Source of the DNA: JAFDXJ01 sp039811225
GTDB taxonomy: Bacteria > Bacteroidota > Bacteroidia > Chitinophagales > Chitinophagaceae
Assembly: GCA_039811225.1 (NCBI GenBank)
Contig: JBDHYG010000005.1
Location: 60,118-124,117 of the forward strand
Length of the DNA stretch: 64,000 nt
Direction: 5' to 3'
Shown: positions 28,048 through 37,074 of the stretch, piece by piece
How the letters are laid out: every line of letters starts with the position of its first letter
Numbering within the stretch: position 1 is the stretch's first letter
Notes under the pieces: generated by a model
Database searches by the model: none
Seen by the model: only the letters and a program-made list of their open reading frames with translations
Told to the model about the DNA's origin: nothing
Translations under genes and position numbers: made by a program

Positions 28048-28074
28048 GTAACTTTTGTCTTTCTGTGGTATAAA

Positions 28075-29148
28075 TTATTGGGCGTATTTTAATGAAAATT
28101 GTTCCATAAACTTTACGAGGTCTTCGAGATGATCCATCGGCAGAGCATTGTACATGCTCACCCGCAGGCCGCCTTTACTCCGATGACCTTTGATTCCTAC
28201 CATGCCATTTTCTTTACAGGCCTCCAGGAACATTTTTTCTATCTTTTTATCTTCAATAGTAAAAACAGCATTCATCATACTCCTGTCTTCTTTTTCCACG
28301 AGGGGCGTATATAAAGGCAAGCGATCCAGGGCATCATAAAAAAATGTGGCTTTGGCCCGGTTCCTTTTTTCCATTTCTCCGAGGCCACCTTCTTTTTTGA
28401 TCCAACGCAGGGTAAGCAAACTCACATAAATGGCAAAAACCGGCGGCGTATTTAATATTGAACCAGTATTGATATGATTTTGATAATCCATGATAGCCGG
28501 GATATCTTCATTTTTATGTTGTAGAAAATCCTTTCGGATGACTACCAGTGTCGTTCCGGCCATTCCAATATTTTTTTGTGCACCGGCATAAATTAAACTG
28601 CATTTTTTAAAATCCATTGTCCGGCTGAGGATATCACTGCTCATATCTGCCACAAGAGGGGCATCCGTTTCCGGCCATGCCTGCCATTGTGTTCCTTCCA
28701 CGGTATTGTTGGAAGTGAAATGGAGATAAGAAGTTTTACCGGCGATATGAATTTGCTTGGGAATATAAGTATCATTTTTATCTGCAGAAGAAGATGCTTC
28801 CGTTGCCGGGCCAAAAAGCATGGCTTCCCGGATAGCTTTTTTTCCCCAGATGCCATTTACACAATAAGCCGCTCCAATTGTTTTTTGTAAAAAATTCATA
28901 GGGACCTGCATAAATTGGGTGGTAGCGCCGCCATGCAAAAACAACACATCAAAGTCATCATCCAGCCCCATTAATTCTTTCACAAGGGCCTGTGCCTCTG
29001 CCATGGTTTCGAGAAACCATTCTGTCCGGTGGCCTATTTCAAGGATAGATAAGCCGATATTATTAAAATTATAAATCGCTTCTGCAGCATCCTGCAACAC
29101 CTCTTTCGGGAGGATGGAAGGGCCGGAATTGAAGTTGTACATTTTCAT
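28075..29148 (-). CDS. serC: phosphoserine aminotransferase SerC
   Basis: SerC converts 3-phosphohydroxypyruvate and glutamate to phosphoserine and 2-oxoglutarate, and takes part in pyridoxal phosphate synthesis in some bacteria. The 357-residue protein starts MYNFNSGPS (family-typical), with LFLHGGATTQFMQVPMN for the cofactor phosphate, VADMSSDILSRTMDF, and YAGAQKNIGMAG, whose Lys binds PLP. The C-terminal GHRSKGGLRVSMYNA binds substrate phosphate. The start may be ATG 29148 or the ATG two codons later. It leads an operon with DUF1015. Confidence 0.96.
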   Translation of the reverse strand: MKMYNFNSGPSILPKEVLQDAAEAIYNFNNIGLSILEIGHRTEWFLETMAEAQALVKELMGLDDDFDVLFLHGGATTQFMQVPMNFLQKTIGAAYCVNGIWGKKAIREAMLFGPATEASSSADKNDTYIPKQIHIAGKTSYLHFTSNNTVEGTQWQAWPETDAPLVADMSSDILSRTMDFKKCSLIYAGAQKNIGMAGTTLVVIRKDFLQHKNEDIPAIMDYQNHINTGSILNTPPVFAIYVSLLTLRWIKKEGGLGEMEKRNRAKATFFYDALDRLPLYTPLVEKEDRSMMNAVFTIEDKKIEKMFLEACKENGMVGIKGHRSKGGLRVSMYNALPMDHLEDLVKFMEQFSLKYAQ

Positions 29149-29198
29149 GGAACTGTATTCAACGATGCAAAATAAAGCATTTGTTCAGAAAGAGTTTG

Positions 29199-29870
29199 TT
29201 AAGAAGCCGGTTCTTCCGTTTCAGTGTGTTCAGATATATCTGCCACACCCCCTGAAACAGCAAATTTCATAGCATTGGCCGAACTGATATTGGTGAGTAT
29301 TTTAATTTTTTCCCTGGGAACAATATACGTGATGCCCGTTAAGGCATAAGATAAGGGGATATACACCACGGCATAATTATTTAATTCAAAGAGCGTAGCA
29401 TCTTCCTGGGTGATAAAACCTATACGCCAGATATCCGGGGCATCCACACTCACCAAAACCGGCCGGTCAAATTTCCTTTTATTCCCGGTAAATGCTTCCA
29501 GGAAATCCTTTATGGATGTGTAAATAAATTTTATACCTGGTGTTTTTTCCAGCAAGGTATCCAACAAATCTACCAGGCGGCTTACCAGGAAAGAAGAGGA
29601 TATCCGGCCTACCAAAATCACGAGTAGTAACACTACAATGAAACCCAGCCCTGGAATTTTCCGCAGATTCCCACTTTCATCTACTTTAATAATACCCGGG
29701 AAGAAACTATGAATAATATTGGGCAAAATATTATCCACGGTATTAAATAACCACAGTACAATATACAAGGTGATGCCCACCGGCGCAATAATGATCAGGC
29801 CCTGAAGAAAATAATAAAATATTTTCTTCCAGGCGGCTGAACCTTCGGCTACATTTTTAGGTTTCTCCAT
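29199..29870 (-). CDS. DUF502 family membrane protein
   Basis: This 223-residue protein has two predicted membrane helices in the N-terminal half (FYYFLQGLIIIAPVGITLYIVLWLF and LGFIVVLLLVILVGRISSSF). A soluble C-terminal domain follows, with VDAPDIWRIGFITQED and PLSYALTGITYIVPREKI, segments typical of DUF502. Function of the family is unknown. The C-terminus is acidic. It is divergent from the TetR-controlled pump operon and ends 50 bases before the serC start. Confidence 0.83.
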   Translation of the reverse strand: MEKPKNVAEGSAAWKKIFYYFLQGLIIIAPVGITLYIVLWLFNTVDNILPNIIHSFFPGIIKVDESGNLRKIPGLGFIVVLLLVILVGRISSSFLVSRLVDLLDTLLEKTPGIKFIYTSIKDFLEAFTGNKRKFDRPVLVSVDAPDIWRIGFITQEDATLFELNNYAVVYIPLSYALTGITYIVPREKIKILTNISSANAMKFAVSGGVADISEHTETEEPAS

Positions 29871-29959
29871 GCGGCAATTTTAAGGAAACTAAATCAGATA
29901 ACCCAAATCTCCCTGCTTTCTTACCGTTTATCGAAAAGACAAAAAAAAGGGCCGGAAAC

Positions 29960-29990
29960 TTTGATTACGTAAAAAGTTTACATAGTTTTG
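29960..29990 (+). promoter_or_regulatory. promoter of the TetR-RND operon with an internal operator-like palindrome
   Basis: TTTG (29960-29963), exactly 19 bases, then TAGTTTTG (29983-29990) is a full Bacteroidota promoter. Within the spacer, 29969-29981 is an inverted repeat GTAAA-AAG-TTTAC. A repressor bound there would block the polymerase, which fits autoregulation by the TetR protein encoded 29 bases further on. Confidence 0.65.
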
Positions 29991-30018
29991 TGCTCTTTTG
30001 CGAGAAAGAATTAAAAGC

Positions 30019-30636
30019 ATGAAAATCAGGATAGAACAAAAAGCCCGAGAGTTATTTATGCGGTATGGATTTCGGGCCATAACGATGGATGAGATCGCTG
30101 GTAACCTGGGTATCAGCAAGAAAACCATTTATCATTATTTCACGGATAAAAAGGATCTGGTTGGTATCATTGTGAATAAAGATTTGAAATTGCTGAAAGA
30201 GGATTGCCGCTTTCAGCGTGAACAGGCCATAGATGCCGTGGATGAAGTAATACGCAACCTGGAAAGTGTAGAGGGCTTATTGATTGCGATGAATCCACAG
30301 TTTTTATTTGAACTGGAGCGTGGCTATCCGGATGCCTATTCAGCATTTTTGGAGTACAAGAATGTGTTTCTCTTAAAAGCTATCCAGGATAACCTGGTAT
30401 GGGGTATCGAAACCGAATTGTATAGAAAGGATATTAGTATTGATGTCATGAGCCATTTCCGGCTCGAAAGTATTTTTATGGCATTTGACCAAAACATTTT
30501 TCCGGCATCCAAATTCCATTTATATAAAGTGATCCGGGAAACGGCCTTTAATTTTTTATACGGAATCGTAACAATCAAAGGGAAAAAACTAATTGAACAT
30601 CACCTATCAAAACATGAAAAACATCATTTAGTATGA
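30019..30636 (+). CDS. TetR family transcriptional regulator
   Basis: This 205-residue protein starts at ATG 30019 (MKIRIEQKARELFMRYG); the longer TTG start at 29998 adds seven residues next to the promoter and is less likely. The N-terminal helix-turn-helix (about residues 15-50: TMDEIAGNLGISKKTIYHYFTDKKDL) is classical TetR. The C-terminal ligand domain is divergent. As first gene of a TetR-TolC-adaptor-RND operon it probably represses the pump until an inducer binds. Its stop overlaps the TolC start by four bases (ATGA). Confidence 0.92.
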   Translation: MKIRIEQKARELFMRYGFRAITMDEIAGNLGISKKTIYHYFTDKKDLVGIIVNKDLKLLKEDCRFQREQAIDAVDEVIRNLESVEGLLIAMNPQFLFELERGYPDAYSAFLEYKNVFLLKAIQDNLVWGIETELYRKDISIDVMSHFRLESIFMAFDQNIFPASKFHLYKVIRETAFNFLYGIVTIKGKKLIEHHLSKHEKHHLV

Positions 30637-32045
30637 GGAACCGTATCAGGTTTTTATTAACAGTTTTAATTACCGGAATGCTACTGACTGCAAAGGCACA
30701 GGTGGATTCATTACCGGGCTATCATGCATTCTCCATCGAGCAATGTATTCAATATGCTGAAACCAATAATGTACAAGTGCAAAACGCATTATTGGATTAT
30801 CAAAAACAAGAACAGGTTAACCGGAATGTGCGTGCTGCTGCTTTTCCCCAAATTAACGGAAACCTGGGATCAACCTATAACCCAAACGTGGCCGTACAGA
30901 ATTTTCCCAATTTCATTGCCGCCGCCACTTATGGCGTCCTCATCGCTGAAGGAGTGAAAGACGGCAATGGCAACCCCATACAGGCACCATCCGATTATGG
31001 CTATATCCAGGCAGCATTTGGTACAAAATGGAATGCCAATATCGGCGTTACCCTTTCCCAGATTTTATTTGACGGGCAACTTTTCGTGGCCATCCAGGCA
31101 CAAAGAGCCACGCTCGATTTTCAAAAGAAAAGTCTCGACGTAACAAAAGAAAATATCCGTGTGAATATTTATAAATTGTATTATCAACTGGTCGCCAGTA
31201 AAACCCAGATTACCCAACTGGATGCCAATATTGCCCGCATGGAAAAACTACAGCATGATATTCAGGTCATGTATGAAAATGGCTTCCAGGAAAAACTGGA
31301 TGTGGACAAAGCCACCGTACAACTTAATAACCTGCTCACAGAAAAAAGCAATGTGCAAAACACCATCCACAATGGCTATTATGGTTTAAAACTTTTAATC
31401 GGTATGCCCATTCATGATTCCCTGGTATTAACCGATTCCGTAACAGATGACATGCTGAAAGATGCCCTGCTGCAGGAAGGAAATTTCGTGTACAGTGACC
31501 GGCCGGATTTCCGCTATTTACAGGCTTCCAAAACACTGGGAGAATACAATATCAAGCGGTACAAACTGTCCCGGATACCTTCCGTAAATCTTTCAGCCAC
31601 GTACATGAAATCTGCTCAGCGCAACAGTTTCGATTTTTTTGGCAAAGGAGAATGGTTTACCAGCTCTTTTATAAGCCTGAACATCAATGTGCCGATCTTT
31701 GATGGTTTCGCCCGTGCCGCTAATATCAGTAAAACGCAACTGGAATTACGACAATTGGAAAACCAGGAAGAAGCCTTAAAAAAATCTATTGACAATGATA
31801 TCGCCCAGGCAAAAAATAATTATGTCAATGCTATTGCAGCTATGGACCTGCAAAAAGAAAATATGCAGTTAGCCGAAAAAGTATATGAACAGGCCAAGAA
31901 AAAATATGAGATAGGCACCGGCTCTACGACTGAGATTACCAATACACAAACAGATTTGAAAGTGGCGCAAAGCAATTATATCAATGCACTATACAATGCA
32001 ATCATTGCCAAAATAGATTTTGAAAAAGCAACCGGAAAATTATAA
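30633..32045 (+). CDS. TolC family outer-membrane efflux protein
   Basis: This 470-residue protein has a signal peptide (FLLTVLITGMLLTAKAQ) and two repeated halves of the outer-membrane efflux family, with long coiled helices (for example QTQITQLDANIARMEKLQ and NDIAQAKNNYVNAIAAMDLQ) that build the periplasmic tunnel, plus beta-strand segments for the barrel. It forms the outer exit duct of the RND pump encoded downstream. The ATG overlaps the TetR stop codon, pointing to translational coupling. The adaptor gene begins 21 bases later. Confidence 0.93.
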   Translation: MRNRIRFLLTVLITGMLLTAKAQVDSLPGYHAFSIEQCIQYAETNNVQVQNALLDYQKQEQVNRNVRAAAFPQINGNLGSTYNPNVAVQNFPNFIAAATYGVLIAEGVKDGNGNPIQAPSDYGYIQAAFGTKWNANIGVTLSQILFDGQLFVAIQAQRATLDFQKKSLDVTKENIRVNIYKLYYQLVASKTQITQLDANIARMEKLQHDIQVMYENGFQEKLDVDKATVQLNNLLTEKSNVQNTIHNGYYGLKLLIGMPIHDSLVLTDSVTDDMLKDALLQEGNFVYSDRPDFRYLQASKTLGEYNIKRYKLSRIPSVNLSATYMKSAQRNSFDFFGKGEWFTSSFISLNINVPIFDGFARAANISKTQLELRQLENQEEALKKSIDNDIAQAKNNYVNAIAAMDLQKENMQLAEKVYEQAKKKYEIGTGSTTEITNTQTDLKVAQSNYINALYNAIIAKIDFEKATGKL

Positions 32046-32066
32046 ACCAACACCAAAAAATTTTTT

Positions 32067-33239
32067 ATGATACCTACCAACAAACATATCCTGCGACTTC
32101 TTACCTGTACTACCCTTTTCTTCCTGGCATCCTGCGGAGCAACGTCCGAAAAAGGGAATACGGAACTGGCTGCCAAGAAAGCAAAGCTGGAGACGTTGAA
32201 AAAACAACAACAGGAACTCAATACACAGATAGCCAGCCTGCAGGAAGAAATCAATAAACTGGATCCGTCTGCACAAAATGTAATTACCAAGCTGGTTATC
32301 CTGGATACATTGGCGCCGGTTACTTTCCAACATTATTTAGATCTGCAGGGCAATATCGTTTCTCAAAATATTTCTTATGTGGCCCCACGAAACGGAGTAG
32401 GTGGATTGGTCAAAGCTATTTATGTAAAAAAAGGAGACTATGTTAAGAAAGGCCAGTTACTCCTTCGACTTGATGATGGCATTTATGAAAAAAATTTGCA
32501 ACAACTGCAAACGCAATTAGCCTTTGCCAAAGATCTATATAACCGACAGAAAAATTTATGGGATCAGCAAATTGGAACTGAAATGCAATTAAAGCAGGCT
32601 AAACTAAGCGTGGATCAAATAGAAGATCAAATAGCCACTTTAAAAGAACAGCGTAGTCAAACGTATATCTATTCAGATGTTTCCGGTGTGGCCGACCAGG
32701 TCAATATCCGTGTGGGGGAATTGTTTACTGGTGTGGCAGGCCAAATGCCTCAAATAGAAATTGTCAATAATTCTGATTTGAAAGTTACCGCGAATGTCCC
32801 GGAAAACTACCTTGAGAAAGTGCATGAAGGCAATGAAATTATTGTAAAGCTGCCGGACCTGGATAAAACATTTCGAACCCGAATATCCTTGGAAGGAAAA
32901 ACAATTGAACCCAATACACGGGCATTCTACATAGAGGCCCGGTTACCAGCTGATCAAAGCCTGCGTCCCAACCAGGTAGCTATGGTGAGTATAAAAGATT
33001 ATGAAGCATCGAATGCCATTGCAGTTCCCTTGAATACAGTACAGACAGACCAGGAAGGTAAATTTGTCCTGGTAGCAGCAAATGATAATGGGAAAATGGT
33101 GGTGCAAAAAAAGCATGTCCAAATTGGCTTAATGTATAATGGCCTTATTGAAATTAAATCAGGCTTACAAGCCGGAGATCAGATTATTGCGGAAGGTTAC
33201 CAGGGCTTATATGAAGGCCAGGCTATTTCTACCCGTTAA
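32067..33239 (+). CDS. RND efflux periplasmic adaptor (membrane fusion lipoprotein)
   Basis: This 390-residue protein has a lipoprotein signal with lipobox LASC, so it is anchored by lipid. A coiled coil directly follows (about 30-65, Lys/Gln/Glu-rich). The usual order then runs: lipoyl-like half motif (GGLVKAIYVKKGDYVKKGQLLLRLD), hairpin helices, second lipoyl half (YIYSDVSGVADQVNIRVGELF), beta-barrel and membrane-proximal domain. It links the RND permease and TolC. The extra N-terminal coiled coil is an addition to the standard form. Confidence 0.92.
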   Translation: MIPTNKHILRLLTCTTLFFLASCGATSEKGNTELAAKKAKLETLKKQQQELNTQIASLQEEINKLDPSAQNVITKLVILDTLAPVTFQHYLDLQGNIVSQNISYVAPRNGVGGLVKAIYVKKGDYVKKGQLLLRLDDGIYEKNLQQLQTQLAFAKDLYNRQKNLWDQQIGTEMQLKQAKLSVDQIEDQIATLKEQRSQTYIYSDVSGVADQVNIRVGELFTGVAGQMPQIEIVNNSDLKVTANVPENYLEKVHEGNEIIVKLPDLDKTFRTRISLEGKTIEPNTRAFYIEARLPADQSLRPNQVAMVSIKDYEASNAIAVPLNTVQTDQEGKFVLVAANDNGKMVVQKKHVQIGLMYNGLIEIKSGLQAGDQIIAEGYQGLYEGQAISTR

Positions 33240-33290
33240 TAAAAACAGCAAAAAATATTGGTGCTTAGAAAATAAAAGTTGCATTCGATA

Positions 33291-36200
33291 ATGGATAAAT
33301 TAACTACGAGCCATAAACAATTCAAACCAACTACCTGGAGTATTAAAAACCGGACTTCCATTTACCTGATGATCCTGTTCCTTAGTATCGGGGGTATATT
33401 TCAATTTATTACACTGCCCAAAGAACAGTTCCCGGATATCGTTATTCCTACTATCCTGGTGCAAACGGTATATGTCGGCAATTCTCCCAAAGACATCGAA
33501 AACCTGGTGACCAAACCAATCGAGAAACAGATAAAGGGAATCACCGGTGCAAAAATCAATAAAGAAACCAGTACTTCCCAGCAGGACTTTTCTGTTATCG
33601 TGGTAGAATTCAATACCGATGTCAGTACCGATGTAGCGCTGCAAAAAATAAAAGATGCCGTAGATAAAGCGAAGACAGATTTGCCTACTGACCTAACCCA
33701 GGAACCTAATGTGCAGGAAATAAGTTTCTCCGATCAACCCATCATGTATGTGAATGTGAGTGGTGATTATGACCTGATGCAATTAAAAAAATATGCGGAT
33801 AAACTCAAAGATAAACTGGAAGAATTGCCTCAACTCAGCCGCGTAGACCTGGTGGGCGCCCCGGAAAGGGAATTTCAAATTAATATTGATAATTACCGGA
33901 TGCAGGGGGCAGGAATTACATTCAACGATATTGCGACAGCCGTAAAAAATGAAAACCTCGATATCTCCGGCGGCCTGATTGATATCGGCAATATGCAACG
34001 CAACCTGCAGCTAAAAGGCCAGTTTAAAACAGCTTATGATATTGAGCAAATTGTTGTACGGAATTTCCAGGGCCAACCCATTTATCTCAAAGATATTGCT
34101 ACCATAAAAGACACCATTAAAACACGGGAAAGTTATGCCCGTCTTGATGGCCAGAATGTAATTACACTCAACATTATAAAACGAGGTGGCGAAAACCTAA
34201 TTGAAACATCAGATAAAGTAAAAGAAGTAGTGGCGGACATGAAGGCCAATAGTTTTCCCGGAAATCTAAAGATGGTAGTTACCGGTGATCAAAGTATTGC
34301 CACGCATACCTCTTTTAATGACCTGGTCAATTCCATTGTAATTGGTTTTATCCTGGTATTAATCATCCTCATGTTTTTCATGGGTGTGGTGAATGCCTTC
34401 TTTGTAGCATTATCTGTACCGCTGAGTATGTTTGTGGCATTTGTGTTCCTGCCCGGAGCAGACATTATTGTTGGTTCGCATGTCACCCTCAATTTCATTG
34501 TTTTATTTGCTTTACTCTTTGGTCTCGGAATTATTGTGGATGATGCCATTGTGGTAATTGAAAATACGCACCGGATATTTGTACAGGCTAAAGGAAAACT
34601 CAGTTCCATGAAATCCGCAGAAATGGCTGCGGGTGAGATTTTTATTCCTGTTTTAGCCGGTACACTCACCACATTGGCGCCTTTCTTCCCGTTACTTTTC
34701 TGGCCGGGTATTATCGGAAAATTTATGGTGTACCTGCCCACCATGCTCATTTTTACACTAACTGCTTCCTTAGTTGTGGCATTTCTTATGAACCCTGTTT
34801 TCGCGGTAGATTTCATGAACCATCCGGAAGAAGATGGGAAAAAACAAAACCGGATTTTTAAAAACCCCGTGTTTTGGATCGCTATTGCGCTTGGAATTTT
34901 ATTAGATTTTGCAGGAGCTAGTTTTGCCGGTAACCTGTTACTGTTTATTATCCTGTTAATTCTTTTCAACCGCTTTTTATTAAACAAATGGATCCATGGA
35001 TTTCAAAACAGGATCTTGCCCTGGATTATGGATCACTATGAACGGTTATTACGTTGGGCATTGAAAGGAAAACGGCCTGTATGGTTATTAATAGGCACAT
35101 TTGTTTTATTAATCGTTTCAATCATTACCATAATTGTTTCTGTCAGCCTGGGCAGAACAGGAATCCAGTTTTTCCCTAAAGGTGATCCCAACCAGATTTA
35201 TGTGTATTTAAAATTACCGGTAGGTACCAATGTGGAATATACCGACAGCATTACACGTGTCTTGGAAAAACGTGTGTATCATGTATTGAATATGGAAAAT
35301 GGTAAGACCAACCCGGTGGTGGAGAGTGTAATTGCTAATGTGGCCATTGGCGCCGGGGACCCGATGCAAAATGACCAAAGTGTCCATTCCGAACTGGGAA
35401 GAATACAAGTATCTTTTGTAGAATTTGCCAAACGAAATGGTGTTTCCACCGCCCCCTATCTGGACTCTATCCGGGCGCAAATGAAAGGGATACCCGGCGC
35501 CGAAATTACAGTGGACCAGGAACAGAATGGCCCGCCCACAGATCCGCCGGTTAACATTGAAGTGGCCGGAGATAATTTTGATGATCTTACCCATACCGCC
35601 GTTGCCTTAAAAAATTACCTGGATTCTATTCACGTAGATGGAGTGGAAGAATTGAAAATGGATGTTGATTTAAACAACCCGGAAATCACCTTGAAGGTGA
35701 ACCGCGAAAAAGCAATGATACAGGGCGTTTCCACCGGGCAGATCGGGATGGAAATACGAACGGCTTTATTCGGGAATGAAGTATCCAAAATCAAAGAAGG
35801 AGAAGATGAATACAAGATTCAGTTGCGCAATAATGAAGTCCAACGTAAGAGCCTCGATGAAATCCTGAATATGAATGTCGTCTTCCGCGATTTTGCCAGT
35901 GGCGGCGCCATTAAAAGTGTTCCCATCAGTTCCGTGGTAGATGTCGATTATACGAGTACTTTAGGTAGCGTAAAACGCAAAGACCAGAAACGGGTAATCA
36001 CCCTGAAAAGTAATGTCTTGTCCGGCTTCACACCTACTGCCGTGAATATGGTGATTGCCGGCTATATCAATTCTTTCAAAGACAAACCGGAAGGTATTAC
36101 CATTACCCAAACCGGTGAAGGAGAACAACAGGCGGAAACTGCAGCCTTCCTGGGTAAAGCCCTTGTCATTGCCCTGATGCTGATCCTGATCATCCTGGTG

Positions 36201-36869
36201 ATCCAGTTTAATTCTATCAGTAAACCGGTAATTATCTTGACAGAAATTGTATTTAGTATAATCGGTGTCTTATTAGGTTTTGCCATCACGGGTATGGATA
36301 TTTCTGTCGTCATGACCGGTATGGGGATTGTAGGTCTTGCGGGAATTGTGGTAAAAAATGCCATCCTGGTGATTGAGTTTACAGATGAGTTACGGGCACG
36401 CGGTATGAAAACCCGGGAAGCCGCTATCCAGGCGGGAAAAATCCGTATCATCCCTGTTTTGTTGACAGCCTTAGCCGCTATCCTGGCCCTGATACCTTTG
36501 GGAATTGGCTTTAATATCAATTTCATTACCTTGTTCTCCGAATTGAATCCACATATCTTTTTCGGAGGTGATAATGCTGTCTTCTGGAAACCTTTATCCT
36601 GGACTATTATCTTCGGCCTGGCTTTCGCCTTTTTTATGACCTTGGTAATTGTACCGAGTATGTACCTGATTGCAGAGCGATTGAGAAGACCGATGCGCCG
36701 CCTCTTTGGTGGAAAATGGATCAGTATGCTAGGCATACCGCCTTTAACCATCCTGTTTATTCCACTGATTATTATTACCAGCATACTTCATGCCCGTGAT
36801 AAAGCCCGCCGGCGCCGGAAACTTTCCGGAGAAAAAGTAAATGAAGCCTTTATAGGGAGCTGGTCTTAA
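33291..36869 (+). CDS. RND family efflux permease with an extra hydrophobic insert
   Basis: This 1192-residue inner-membrane pump (start ATG 33291) uses proton flow to export compounds. It shows the AcrB-like order: first helix (SIYLMILFLSIGGIFQFITLP), a periplasmic domain starting with FPDIVIPTILVQTVYVG, and helices 2-6 including GLGIIVDDAIVVIENTHR with the proton-relay Asp pair. The second half is homologous, with GIVGLAGIVVKNAILVIEF. At about 1192 residues it is longer than the usual 1030-1050. The excess lies at about residues 523-567, a hydrophobic insert after helix 6, and in a hydrophobic C-terminal extension. Substrate class (drug, not metal) is inferred from the family only. Confidence 0.92.
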   Translation: MDKLTTSHKQFKPTTWSIKNRTSIYLMILFLSIGGIFQFITLPKEQFPDIVIPTILVQTVYVGNSPKDIENLVTKPIEKQIKGITGAKINKETSTSQQDFSVIVVEFNTDVSTDVALQKIKDAVDKAKTDLPTDLTQEPNVQEISFSDQPIMYVNVSGDYDLMQLKKYADKLKDKLEELPQLSRVDLVGAPEREFQINIDNYRMQGAGITFNDIATAVKNENLDISGGLIDIGNMQRNLQLKGQFKTAYDIEQIVVRNFQGQPIYLKDIATIKDTIKTRESYARLDGQNVITLNIIKRGGENLIETSDKVKEVVADMKANSFPGNLKMVVTGDQSIATHTSFNDLVNSIVIGFILVLIILMFFMGVVNAFFVALSVPLSMFVAFVFLPGADIIVGSHVTLNFIVLFALLFGLGIIVDDAIVVIENTHRIFVQAKGKLSSMKSAEMAAGEIFIPVLAGTLTTLAPFFPLLFWPGIIGKFMVYLPTMLIFTLTASLVVAFLMNPVFAVDFMNHPEEDGKKQNRIFKNPVFWIAIALGILLDFAGASFAGNLLLFIILLILFNRFLLNKWIHGFQNRILPWIMDHYERLLRWALKGKRPVWLLIGTFVLLIVSIITIIVSVSLGRTGIQFFPKGDPNQIYVYLKLPVGTNVEYTDSITRVLEKRVYHVLNMENGKTNPVVESVIANVAIGAGDPMQNDQSVHSELGRIQVSFVEFAKRNGVSTAPYLDSIRAQMKGIPGAEITVDQEQNGPPTDPPVNIEVAGDNFDDLTHTAVALKNYLDSIHVDGVEELKMDVDLNNPEITLKVNREKAMIQGVSTGQIGMEIRTALFGNEVSKIKEGEDEYKIQLRNNEVQRKSLDEILNMNVVFRDFASGGAIKSVPISSVVDVDYTSTLGSVKRKDQKRVITLKSNVLSGFTPTAVNMVIAGYINSFKDKPEGITITQTGEGEQQAETAAFLGKALVIALMLILIILVIQFNSISKPVIILTEIVFSIIGVLLGFAITGMDISVVMTGMGIVGLAGIVVKNAILVIEFTDELRARGMKTREAAIQAGKIRIIPVLLTALAAILALIPLGIGFNINFITLFSELNPHIFFGGDNAVFWKPLSWTIIFGLAFAFFMTLVIVPSMYLIAERLRRPMRRLFGGKWISMLGIPPLTILFIPLIIITSILHARDKARRRRKLSGEKVNEAFIGSWS

Positions 36870-36891
36870 CCGGTTGTCTTTTCATATTATT

Positions 36892-36927
36892 AAAAAGAGG
36901 TTGCCCGTTGGCAACCTCTTTTTTTTC
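36892..36927 (+). terminator. intrinsic terminator of the RND operon
   Basis: AAGAGGTTGCC and GGCAACCTCTT form an 11-base stem with a four-base loop, followed by a run of T. It lies 23 bases past the RND permease stop codon. The A-run before it makes it usable from the minus strand too. Confidence 0.9.
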
Positions 36928-37043
36928 CATTAAATAAATAGAATATACCTTTTAATAAATCAACCACTCCCGCTATGAAATGGCCCATTATTTTTACATC
37001 ATAATGATTTAATCATCAAGGCTTGGGGGATTTACAATTCAAC

Positions 37044-37070
37044 AACCCTGGTTTTCACCAGGGTTTTTTT
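37044..37070 (+). terminator. second hairpin terminator, plus orientation
   Basis: AACCCTGGT and ACCAGGGTT pair around a short loop and are followed by TTTTTT on the plus strand. It lies just before the mdh stop codon. The T-run points to plus-strand termination; its effect on mdh read-through from the right is likely weak. Confidence 0.6.
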
Positions 37071-37074
37071 ATGC

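Noticed and set aside
34289..36784. Long minus-strand frames (about 230-240 codons) inside the RND permease gene
   Set aside because: They are basic, low-complexity shadows of a well-conserved membrane protein on the plus strand.
37044..37070. Hairpin just before mdh as an attenuator or riboswitch
   Set aside because: It lies past the 3' end of mdh, not in its leader, and has a simple terminator form with a plus-strand T-run.
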